Position numbers and translations under genes: made by a program. The notes below the pieces were generated by a model. That model was not told the DNA's origin, searched no databases, and worked only from the letters and a program-made list of their open reading frames with translations. A stretch of 6,319 bases of DNA, taken from NCBI GenBank assembly GCA_031283825.1, contig JAITAZ010000651.1, positions 1 to 6,319 of the forward strand, given 5' to 3'. Below, in pieces: positions 1 to 6,135 of the stretch. Source of the DNA: Planctomycetaceae bacterium. Lineage in GTDB: Bacteria > Planctomycetota > Planctomycetia > Pirellulales > Thermoguttaceae. Positions within the stretch are counted from its first letter, which is position 1. Every line of letters begins with the position of its first letter.

Positions 1-32
1 AATTCGGAATTTAAAAACTCGTGAACGGTTAC
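1..32. repeat. Partial copy of the GTGAACGGTTAC dispersed element
   Basis: The 12-mer GTGAACGGTTAC at 21-32 is preceded by ATTCGGAATT at 2-11. The same two blocks recur in the same order at 2095-2104 and 2154-2165, so the window probably opens inside the right half of a similar element. In this copy the 12-mer runs on into a short near-palindrome, AACGGTTACCGTT, at 24-36. Confidence 0.5.
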
Positions 33-44
33 CGTTAAACAACA

Positions 45-217
45 GTAGAGACGCAATGCTTTGCGTCTCAATCGCTGATCTTTTGATCGAACAATGAGAC
101 GCAAGGCATTGCGTCTCTACATTTGTTAATTTGTAACTATCAATGAGACTCAATGCTTTGCGTTTCAATCGCTGATCTTTTTATCGAACAATGAGACGCA
201 AGGCATTGCGTCTCTAC
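45..217. repeat. Palindromic GAGACGCAA/TTGCGTCTC array, left end
   Basis: Two related units lie head to tail with a period of about 97 bp. Unit 1 (45-120) has two 26-bp arms, 45-70 and 95-120, which are inverted copies of each other with one mismatch. Each arm is itself a hairpin, GAGACGCAA with a 4-nt loop then TTGCGTCTC. The 24-nt spacer at 71-94 contains GATCTTTTGATC. Unit 2 (144-217) repeats this with a decayed left arm (144-167, two substitutions in the stem) and an intact right arm (192-217). The array lies between the 12-mer copies at 21-32 and 229-240. It has no coding content and looks like a REP- or MITE-type palindrome family. Mobility by a transposase elsewhere in the genome is inference. 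Confidence 0.85.
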
Positions 218-228
218 ATTTGTTATTT

Positions 229-285
229 GTAACTGTTCGCGTTTTAATTTTGCGATAAAAAATAAAAAATTCTGTGAACGGTTAC
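229..285. repeat. Small inverted-repeat element ending in the 12-mer
   Basis: GTAACTGTTCGC (229-240, two mismatches to the reverse complement of the 12-mer) faces an exact GTGAACGGTTAC at 274-285. This gives a 57-bp element with 12-bp imperfect terminal inverted repeats around an AT-rich core. The same arrangement recurs at 2074-2165. Confidence 0.5.
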
Positions 286-611
286 ATAAATTTTTACGCA
301 AGTTTTTTTGAATTTCCCGATTGTTCTGACGCAAAAAAGAGTATATAAAACGAAAATGAGGAATTACGAATTTTAAAAATAATCCTACTATCTAAAATAA
401 TTCTGCGTTCCTCATTCTGAAGTAAAAAAAGCGTGTTTATTTTTTACGCAGGTTGTTTCAATTTGCATGAAAAATTTAAGCAGAATTTATTTGACTTACG
501 GGAAAAAAAGACAAGAAAACTTAAATTTTAATTTTTTTTCAACTATGGGCAAGTTTACAAAATATTATGCAAAAATAACTTATCGAATTGCTCTTAAAAA
601 ACGGCAAAGAT
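286..611. other. AT-rich region upstream of the sigma-54 promoter
   Basis: This stretch holds an inverted repeat at 355-416 and the first part of a doubtful small ORF that starts at 467. A weak sigma-70-like pair, TTGTTC at 321-326 and TATAAA at 344-349 with a 17-nt spacer, is visible, but its -35 box matches poorly. In a sigma-54 system the activator would be expected to bind in about this region, 100-250 nt before the start point. I cannot identify such a site with confidence. Confidence 0.4.
355..416. repeat. Inverted repeat upstream of the PEP-CTERM promoter
   Basis: The 9-nt arms AATGAGGAA (355-363) and TTCCTCATT (408-416) are perfect complements. A second inner pair, GAATT (368-372) and AATTC (399-403), lies across a symmetric 4-nt internal bulge, leaving a 26-nt loop. 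It sits about 220-280 nt before the predicted sigma-54 start point. It could be an activator-binding dyad, an RNA hairpin or chance pairing in AT-rich DNA. Confidence 0.35.
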
Positions 612-694
612 TGGCACGGCTTGTGCAATATTATTTACGTTCACGGGGAGATGTTTATGAGTTTTCGTGTGTTGCGATAACTCAATTTAACTAG
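467..694 (+). CDS. Doubtful small ORF, 75 residues, basic
   Basis: An open frame encodes a Lys/Arg/Tyr-rich protein with no motif I recognise, no signal peptide and no clear membrane segment. An internal ATG at 545 would give 49 residues. I see no good Shine-Dalgarno sequence before either start. The strongest argument against it is that the -24/-12 promoter match at 612-627 lies inside the frame, in a stretch that otherwise reads as upstream regulatory DNA for the next gene. It may be a chance ORF in AT-rich sequence. A real small basic protein cannot be excluded. Confidence 0.18.
   Translation: MKNLSRIYLTYGKKRQENLNFNFFSTMGKFTKYYAKITYRIALKKRQRLARLVQYYLRSRGDVYEFSCVAITQFN
612..627 (+). promoter_or_regulatory. 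Sigma-54 (RpoN) -24/-12 promoter for the PEP-CTERM gene
   Basis: The sequence TGGCACGGCTTGTGCA matches the sigma-54 consensus TGGCACG-N4-TTGCA with one mismatch (G for the first T of the -12 box). The invariant GG (613-614) and GC (625-626) are exactly 10 nt apart, as required. Transcription would start near 638, leaving a leader of about 120 nt before the start codon at 758. Family knowledge supports the call: PEP-CTERM genes in several exosortase-bearing bacteria are driven by RpoN together with PrsK/PrsR. A sigma-54 promoter needs an AAA+ activator, and none is encoded in this window. Confidence 0.65.
657..680 (+). CDS. Possible leader mini-ORF, 7 codons
   Basis: A Shine-Dalgarno-like GGGGAG at 645-650 is followed, 6 nt later, by ATG at 657 and a 7-codon frame, MSFRVLR, ending in TAA at 678-680. 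It lies just downstream of the predicted sigma-54 start point, so it would be on the PEP-CTERM leader transcript, and its ribosome site is among the best in the window. It could be a regulatory leader peptide or chance. Nothing in the peptide suggests a specific sensing role. Confidence 0.2.
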   Translation: MSFRVLR

Positions 695-696
695 AG

Positions 697-729
697 GTTG
701 CTTTTTTAACAATTTTCAAAAAAAGCAAC
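697..729 (+). promoter_or_regulatory. Leader hairpin ahead of the PEP-CTERM start
   Basis: GTTGCTTTTTT (697-707) is perfectly complementary to AAAAAAGCAAC (719-729), an 11-bp stem with an 11-nt loop. It lies in the predicted 5' untranslated leader, 18 nt before the GGAG ribosome site. The U run is inside the stem rather than after it, so it is not a standard terminator. mRNA stabilisation or control of translation are the likelier roles, by inference. Confidence 0.45.
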
Positions 730-747
730 AAAACAATTTTAGGAAAT

Positions 748-751
748 GGAG
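748..751 (+). promoter_or_regulatory. Ribosome binding site that sets the start at 758
   Basis: GGAG at 748-751 lies 6 nt before the ATG at 758, which is good Shine-Dalgarno geometry. The alternative in-frame ATG at 746 has AGGA only 1 nt upstream, which is too close. This favours the start at 758. Confidence 0.65.
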
Positions 752-757
752 AACAAA

Positions 758-1942
758 ATGAAAATCCTAAATTTGAATGTAGTTTGCATCAGCTTTGCGA
801 TGCTTTTGGGCGTAACAATTTCTAATATAGAAATTGCAAACGCTGGAACCATCTACCTCGGAACCGGAAACCCAGTTTACAGCGGGAAAAATGGTACAAC
901 AAAAAATGTTACTGGAACTGTTACCGACTTAGGTCTCGACGGGTTGGCAGATGCGTTGTTGGATGAAGGTTCATATTCATCAAGCGACCCAACCAATACT
1001 CGCGATGCAAACTGGTTCACAACATACACAGATACATTTGCTGCGGCAGGCGAATACACTGAGTATTACCAAAACAAAGCAAGCACGACTGCTAAAATAA
1101 ATGGGCGACGTTCTGCTCTTGAGGAATCATTGAAGGCACATGGTAGTACGGCTCTTGGATATCAACAATATGCGACCTATGGTCCTCATTTACCAGGAAC
1201 GTATGTAGGTTCGACTGGCGCTGCGGCTAGAGCAGATGCGGTAATCTATGAAGCTTCAGCCGACCTCGTAGGCAAAATTGGAATGAATCAAGGCGGACTT
1301 TCGAATTTTGCTGTTAATGGAGCCGGCGTTTTGACAACATACGGCGGCGGTTATTTTGACGAAGCAGGTCAATACAAATATAGTGCCGATGACTCTATTA
1401 CCTATCTTGGTCATGATGAAGGATCAACATTTGGTTTTATGCCAGTTCAATCTGGTATAGTTGCTTTCACAACCGGTTTTACAAGAGACGCCTCAACAAC
1501 GGCTTACAATTTTATAAATGGTACGTTTGCTGTTTTAGGCGAGTTAATGGGAATTTATCTCAATGGTACTCTTTTGGATCCAAGTAAATATTTCTTGAGC
1601 GACGATATGATTACTTCTGGCTATGCTTATTCAGGTCAATATCAATTTGAAATTGACCTCAGTAAATTTCAAGATTTGCTTGTAGCCGGTAATAATAATA
1701 TTTCGTTTATGGTTCTTGGCATTCCGTTAGATAATACTAGTTTAGCAAGTTACCTTTATAATAACGAGATATCATTTATCAATTTTTCGGCAGACATGAA
1801 TCAGAACACTGAATCGATAATAGGTAATCCTCCTCCGCCGCCACCGTCGTCAACTCCTGAACCAGCGACGATGTTAATTGTCGGATTAGGAATTGCCGGA
1901 CTAGGATTGAGAAAGAAACTAATGAATAAAAAATCCATCTAA
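758..1942 (+). CDS. PEP-CTERM sorting domain-containing exported protein
   Basis: This is a 394-residue secreted protein with a PEP-CTERM tail, the sorting signal recognised by exosortase (EpsH/XrtA family), which cleaves it and passes the protein to the cell surface or extracellular matrix. A Sec signal peptide occupies residues 1-29, with a hydrophobic core and likely cleavage after ANA. The C terminus has the expected order: a proline-rich linker (about 358-363), PEP at 367-369, a short hydrophobic helix (372-384), then an RKK cluster and a Lys-rich tail. The middle is rich in Gly, Tyr, Asn, Thr and Ser. Residues of about 265-340, with IYLNGTLLD and later FEIDLSKFQDLLVAGNNNIS, resemble beta-sandwich, galactose-binding-like folds, so carbohydrate binding is possible; this is inference. 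An extra 4 residues would be added if translation began at 746. It stands alone between a sigma-54 promoter and a terminator. No exosortase gene is nearby, as is common for these substrates. Confidence 0.93.
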   Translation: MKILNLNVVCISFAMLLGVTISNIEIANAGTIYLGTGNPVYSGKNGTTKNVTGTVTDLGLDGLADALLDEGSYSSSDPTNTRDANWFTTYTDTFAAAGEYTEYYQNKASTTAKINGRRSALEESLKAHGSTALGYQQYATYGPHLPGTYVGSTGAAARADAVIYEASADLVGKIGMNQGGLSNFAVNGAGVLTTYGGGYFDEAGQYKYSADDSITYLGHDEGSTFGFMPVQSGIVAFTTGFTRDASTTAYNFINGTFAVLGELMGIYLNGTLLDPSKYFLSDDMITSGYAYSGQYQFEIDLSKFQDLLVAGNNNISFMVLGIPLDNTSLASYLYNNEISFINFSADMNQNTESIIGNPPPPPPSSTPEPATMLIVGLGIAGLGLRKKLMNKKSI

Positions 1943-1989
1943 ACTATAAAAAGTTGAAATTGAAATTCCAAAAAAAATAAGACCTCTTG

Positions 1990-2028
1990 GAGACCGAAAG
2001 ACATAAAACTCTTTCGGTCTCTTTTTTT
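1990..2028 (+). terminator. Rho-independent terminator of the PEP-CTERM gene
   Basis: A perfect 12-bp stem, GAGACCGAAAGA (1990-2001) with TCTTTCGGTCTC (2010-2021), encloses an 8-nt loop and is followed at once by seven T residues (2022-2028). It lies 47 nt after the stop codon. It separates the PEP-CTERM gene from the large downstream gene. Confidence 0.93.
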
Positions 2029-2073
2029 GTATAAGTTCTTGAAAAAAATAAAAAAGGGAATCTCTAATAATTG

Positions 2074-2165
2074 GTAACTGTTCACGGGTTAAACATTCGG
2101 AATTAATGTATTTTTGTAATTTTTTTCTTGTGAGCGTGCGCGGTTAAAAAACCGTGAACGGTTAC
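2074..2165. repeat. Inverted-repeat element bounded by the 12-mer
   Basis: GTAACTGTTCAC (2074-2085, one mismatch to the reverse complement) faces an exact GTGAACGGTTAC (2154-2165), giving a 92-bp MITE-like unit. Inside are ATTCGGAATT (2095-2104), shared with 2-11, and a small CGGTT-AAAA-AACCG hairpin (2141-2154) that abuts the right 12-mer. It has no coding content. Confidence 0.55.
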
Positions 2166-2202
2166 AAATAAATTTTCTACAGAACATTACAAATTGCCAT
2201 AA

Positions 2203-2231
2203 TTGAAAGTCTTTAACTTGCGATGTACAAT
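2203..2231 (+). promoter_or_regulatory. Candidate sigma-70-type promoter for the large gene
   Basis: TTGAAA (2203-2208) and TACAAT (2226-2231), 17 nt apart, each match the housekeeping consensus at 5 of 6 positions. The start point would be near 2238, leaving a leader of about 62 nt. The -10 box lies in the first copy of a 24-bp tandem repeat. The second copy supplies a perfect TATAAT (2250-2255) but lacks a well-spaced -35 box. Confidence 0.4.
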
Positions 2232-2263
2232 TCAATCAAACTTGCGATGTATAATTCAATCAA
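2216..2263. repeat. 24-bp tandem duplication in the promoter region
   Basis: Two adjacent 24-bp copies (2216-2239 and 2240-2263) differ at one base, TACAAT in the first and TATAAT in the second. The repeat therefore duplicates a -10-like hexamer directly upstream of the large gene. Confidence 0.9.
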
Positions 2264-2299
2264 AAATAAAATCCAAAACCTTTTACCTCAACCTTAAAA

Positions 2300-5200
2300 A
2301 TGAAAACTATATCAATAATCACAAAAAATATATTTAGAAATTGTCTGCTGAGCTTAATTTTTATTGCAATACTTAATTGTCTTGCAATTGCAGAGAACGA
2401 ATCAGAAATAAATCCTTTTAATCACGAAGTACAGCAAAAAATTCTGGTCATGCAAAATGAAAAATTAAATTCCGATCAAAATCTTGATCGCAATCAAGAT
2501 CAGAATTTGCTCAACCATTTGAAAGATTTTCATACTCCGCCTCGCGAATTCGCTCAAAATAAAATCGACGCCGAACGCGCTAAAGCCGCTGAAGCACTCG
2601 GATATATGAGAGCTTACAATGCAGAAAACGCTCTCGTCAATTCTCTAAACGATAAATCAACAGAAGTTCGACGAAACGCCGCCCTCGCTCTCGCTTGGTG
2701 CGGAAACCGAAAAACTCTAAAACCACTACTGCAAAAATTAAACGACACCGATTGGACAGTAAGACAAGCCGCCGCAATCGCTCTCGAAAATCTTACCGGA
2801 ACAAATATACATTTCAACGCGCTAGATAATATCGAATCACGAAAAAAATCCATCGAAAATTGGACTCACCGGCTCGACTCTCTACCAACTAACGATATTC
2901 CTGACGAAATCAAATCTCTTATCACCTCGCCCAATCACATTAAGGCAACCCGTGCAATTAGAGCCGCCGGCGCTTTAGGAGTCGACTCTCAAACAATTAA
3001 ACTAATCGTCCAGTCTATTGAATCTTGGCGAAAAAAAACCAACGAACAAAACGCCGACGCAAAAATTCGTGTCCAGTCCGCCTTGCGTGCGCTCGGTCGA
3101 TCCCAATCAGAAGAAGCCTTTCCAATCTTACGCGATTTTCTACAGAACCCGCAATGGACTCGTTACGCCGCCGACGCACTAGGCGACTTCGGAGGAAATA
3201 ACGCCGCCGCCGCACTAATCGAAATATTTCCCCCGCACGCGAGAATTATCAACGACAAAATCCTCTCCCGCGAAAGCGTTATCCGCGCAAAAGCAACGCA
3301 CCCATCCGACGCGCCGCATCTCGACGCCCGCGATAGAATCTTGTCCGCGCCTTACGCTATTCTGTTTTCGCTTTCAAGAATCAATTTCGACGACCCGCAA
3401 CTTCAAAAAAGTCTGAAACAAATTGTTCCGCTTATTGCTCAGCAAATTCCGCTCGATATTGATCGGCTTGTCTTTTACGAGGAAGAACCGTTTCAAAAAA
3501 TTTTTCGCTCGTTAATTATTCGCGCGGGTGAAAAGGATAATCTATTGGAATTTGCTTTTAATTCGCTTGAATTTTCGGCAAATCCCGAATCGCGATCTAA
3601 TGTTAGTTCGGACAAAGCAGAGTCTAAATCTGTTTTGAGTCCGTTGTCTAGCAATTCGTTTAATTTACCGACTAATACGTCGTTCAATTCGAATTTAATA
3701 TTGACACTTTGCCGCGAGCCTTCGGCGTTGTCTCGAATTATTCCGCTTTTGAATCATCCGAATCATTGGGTGCGAATCAACGCCGCCAAAACTCTGACAT
3801 TCATCGGAGACCGTCGCGCGATTCCCGCTCTTCGCGATTGTCTTGAGAAGTCGAAGCGCGAGGGCGATTACGGCGAGTTTGCTCCGCCGCCTTATAAATT
3901 GTCGGCGCAAGGTCAAGACGAATTTAACGACCCGACGCCAAGATACCGCGAGGCGCTGGTTATGTCGCTAGGATTTTTTCGCGACACCGATTCTGTTCCG
4001 CTTTTGATTCGTTTGCTTAACGACGACAAAAATTCGCTTGGCATTCAGCATCGCGCCGCTTTATCGCTTGATAAAATCGGTACGGACGACGCGGTTGAAG
4101 CGTTGCGGGAGGCGGAGTTGAATCATCCGACTCATAGTGTCCGGTTAGCGGCGCGCGAGGCGATTTGGCGACATAATATTTCGCCGTTGCCAAGATTACC
4201 AACGCCGAAAGTTGTTATGCCGGTCGTGAAAAATGCGGAGATTCCGCAGCGGGCAACAAAATTTGTTTTTATCAAGGGCGATATTATTCCGCCTAACAAT
4301 CCGTTTCAAATGGACAGTTGGAGACAGGCTTATGCAACAACCGACAGCGGACCGACTTATCGACCGGGTCGAAATCTTTATGTTTTAACTTTGAACGACG
4401 CGGGAGAAAATCCAATTGTTCAACCGATTACAAATTTCAAAGACGGTTACATTGCCGATTGTGAAGTTTCGTATGACAGCAAGACGATTTGGTTTTCGCG
4501 GCGTGAGCAAAATTCGCCTTGGTGGCATATTTTCAGGGTTCGGGCGGATGGTTCGGAATTGAAGCAGATCACTGACGGCAAGTTTCATGACGTTCAACCG
4601 GTTGAGTTGCCGAGTGGTAGGATTGCGTTTTCGTCAACGCGGCTTGGGATGAGGGACGAATATCATGGTTATCTTGCAACGGGATTGAGTACGATGACGC
4701 CGGATGGTAGAGACATTCAAGTTATTGGATTTAATTTGGGTCGAGATTCGGAGCCGTCGGTTTCTGTTGATGGTAATATTTTGATAACGCGGTTGGAGCT
4801 TTTTTATTCTCGGATGAAGACGGAGTACAATCTTATTTCTTTGAGACCAGACGGGACGCAGGCGCAAACGCTTTATGGACCGGAGCGTCGGAGTTTCTGG
4901 CGAAACATTCATGGCGGTTATGGCAATTGGTTTGCGGGCGGATTGGAGGGCGGGCGTCATAGGGTTTTGCGTCTTACGCAGCCGCAAGCGTTTTCGGCGG
5001 GCGAGGTATTGCTTACGACTCCGGCGGGTCCAGTTTTAACGAGGGGCAAGGGCGGCGAGAAGTTGTTGAGGGAATCGTTTCTTCGATCAGGCGGCAATGA
5101 CGAGATTGTTATTACGACGGCGATTCGGTTGGATGAAAACAGGTTGCTTGTTGCGGCGGGCAAGAAGAATAAGGCGATGGTAAAAGATGAATTTCCGAAG

Positions 5201-5884
5201 GATGGCGTAGTGCTTGGGATTTATACGATGGACATTTCGACGGGCGAGTTGACGTTGCTTTATGAGGATCGGGATTCGTCGTGTTATGAGGCGAGGGTAT
5301 TGCATCCGCGATTGATTCCTCCAGTGGTTGTGGAGAGCGAGTTATCGAGGGGTTCGGGATTTACGGGGACGATTTATGCTCAATCGGTTTTTCATTCGCG
5401 GGAGTCGAGGACTCGTGAGTTAGGTAAACTTTTGAGGGTTGTTGAGGGATTACCGCAGGTTACGAGACATGCGTCTCATACGATTCCGGGCGAGTTTGCG
5501 TGGAAGAATCATGGCGGTTCGTTTGGCAGGGATCTAGGGGTGATACCTCTTTTATCTGATGGTTCATTTGCGGTGGAGGTGCCGGCGGATCGTTTAATTT
5601 CGTTGCAGGTTTTGGATGGAGATCGTAATGTCGTCGGGAATCAATTGATTTGGATGAGTGTTCGTCCGGGCGAGAGTAAGGGATGTATTGGTTGTCATGA
5701 GGGCGTTGAGTCTGTAGTATCGGTGAAGCAAACGCAAGCGACGGGGGCGAGTCGACCGGTATTATTACCGTTAGGCGGAACGTTTAATTTTCACGCAAAA
5801 GTCTGGTTTAAGGGCAGTCTTCCAGACGAGCGAGAAGAACGTCAAAGAACTGTCCAATCCGCCAACTGGTTCGCAAGACCATAA
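2300..5884 (+). CDS. Exported HEAT-repeat protein with HzsA-like propeller and CxxCH haem motif
   Basis: This is a 1194-residue multidomain protein. Residues 1-31 form a Sec signal peptide with probable cleavage after AIA, so it acts in the periplasm or outside the cell. HEAT-like helical repeats occupy roughly 90-170, 205-310 and 478-627, with typical patterns such as VRRNAALAL, VRQAAAIALENL, VRINAAKTL and VRLAAREAIW. From about 652 to 900 there are WD40-like/PD40 (TolB-type) propeller strands: VSYDSKTIWFSRRE, RVRADGSELKQITDG and SLRPDGTQAQTL. The C-terminal part contains VRPGESKGCIGCHEG, a single c-type haem motif at 1129-1133, then a WFKGSLPDE tail. The order of propeller, PGE and C-x-G-C-H-E is what I know from planctomycete proteins related to the hydrazine synthase alpha subunit (HZS_alpha family). 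It is probably not hydrazine synthase itself: only one CxxCH is present and no HzsB/C genes are nearby. Function is unknown; a redox or scaffold role is inference. No Shine-Dalgarno sequence precedes the ATG. Strand composition changes near the HEAT/propeller boundary. Confidence 0.93.
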   Translation: MKTISIITKNIFRNCLLSLIFIAILNCLAIAENESEINPFNHEVQQKILVMQNEKLNSDQNLDRNQDQNLLNHLKDFHTPPREFAQNKIDAERAKAAEALGYMRAYNAENALVNSLNDKSTEVRRNAALALAWCGNRKTLKPLLQKLNDTDWTVRQAAAIALENLTGTNIHFNALDNIESRKKSIENWTHRLDSLPTNDIPDEIKSLITSPNHIKATRAIRAAGALGVDSQTIKLIVQSIESWRKKTNEQNADAKIRVQSALRALGRSQSEEAFPILRDFLQNPQWTRYAADALGDFGGNNAAAALIEIFPPHARIINDKILSRESVIRAKATHPSDAPHLDARDRILSAPYAILFSLSRINFDDPQLQKSLKQIVPLIAQQIPLDIDRLVFYEEEPFQKIFRSLIIRAGEKDNLLEFAFNSLEFSANPESRSNVSSDKAESKSVLSPLSSNSFNLPTNTSFNSNLILTLCREPSALSRIIPLLNHPNHWVRINAAKTLTFIGDRRAIPALRDCLEKSKREGDYGEFAPPPYKLSAQGQDEFNDPTPRYREALVMSLGFFRDTDSVPLLIRLLNDDKNSLGIQHRAALSLDKIGTDDAVEALREAELNHPTHSVRLAAREAIWRHNISPLPRLPTPKVVMPVVKNAEIPQRATKFVFIKGDIIPPNNPFQMDSWRQAYATTDSGPTYRPGRNLYVLTLNDAGENPIVQPITNFKDGYIADCEVSYDSKTIWFSRREQNSPWWHIFRVRADGSELKQITDGKFHDVQPVELPSGRIAFSSTRLGMRDEYHGYLATGLSTMTPDGRDIQVIGFNLGRDSEPSVSVDGNILITRLELFYSRMKTEYNLISLRPDGTQAQTLYGPERRSFWRNIHGGYGNWFAGGLEGGRHRVLRLTQPQAFSAGEVLLTTPAGPVLTRGKGGEKLLRESFLRSGGNDEIVITTAIRLDENRLLVAAGKKNKAMVKDEFPKDGVVLGIYTMDISTGELTLLYEDRDSSCYEARVLHPRLIPPVVVESELSRGSGFTGTIYAQSVFHSRESRTRELGKLLRVVEGLPQVTRHASHTIPGEFAWKNHGGSFGRDLGVIPLLSDGSFAVEVPADRLISLQVLDGDRNVVGNQLIWMSVRPGESKGCIGCHEGVESVVSVKQTQATGASRPVLLPLGGTFNFHAKVWFKGSLPDEREERQRTVQSANWFARP

Positions 5885-6009
5885 GGGAAATTTTAAACAC
5901 TGGATAATATCGGATTTTTTTGGTGAATACGGAAAAATCGCAGAAAATGGAAATGACACCTTTGTGTGGTAAAAGTCAATAATTTAAATGTGATAAAGAG
6001 GGAAGGTAG

Positions 6010-6049
6010 GCGACCTTTCGCCGAAAGGTCGCGTCGGCGTTAGCCGACG
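6010..6049. repeat. Two tandem GC-rich hairpins downstream of the large gene
   Basis: Stem 1 pairs GCGACCTTTC (6010-6019) with GAAAGGTCGC (6023-6032), 10 bp with a 3-nt loop. Stem 2 pairs CGTCGGC (6032-6038) with GCCGACG (6043-6049), 7 bp with a GTTA loop. The two share base 6032, so they compete there or stack end to end. They stand out as GC-rich in AT-rich flanking DNA, about 125 nt after the stop codon of the large gene. There is no T run, so a REP-like repeat or an mRNA 3'-end stabiliser is likelier than an intrinsic terminator. Confidence 0.6.
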
Positions 6050-6135
6050 GTAAATCTGAAATGATTTTAATTATTGTCGAATCCATTTTATCTTTAATAA
6101 ATTTAAATTATGTTTTGATTCAAATTCAAATTTTC

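Noticed and set aside
321..349. Sigma-70 promoter TTGTTC-17-TATAAA
   Set aside because: The -35 box matches the consensus poorly, and TATAAA-like hexamers are common in such AT-rich DNA.
2300..2392. Lipoprotein signal with Cys27 of the large protein as the lipid-bearing residue
   Set aside because: The residues before Cys27 are I-L-N, with Asn at -1, which does not fit a lipobox. An AIA cleavage site for signal peptidase I follows directly.
4634..4987. Antisense open frame of 117 codons on the - strand
   Set aside because: It lies wholly within the large + strand gene, is dominated by Arg/Thr/Pro/Ile as expected of a shadow frame, and has no recognisable motif. Other antisense frames at 2614-5305 were rejected for the same reason.
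2300..5884. True hydrazine synthase alpha subunit (hzsA)
   Set aside because: Only one CxxCH motif is present, a long HEAT region is fused at the N terminus, and no hzsB/hzsC genes lie beside it. Only distant relationship is supported.
5910..5940. AT-rich hairpin GATTTTT/AAAAATC just after the large gene as a terminator
   Set aside because: The stem is only about 7 bp, nearly all A-T, and no T run follows it.
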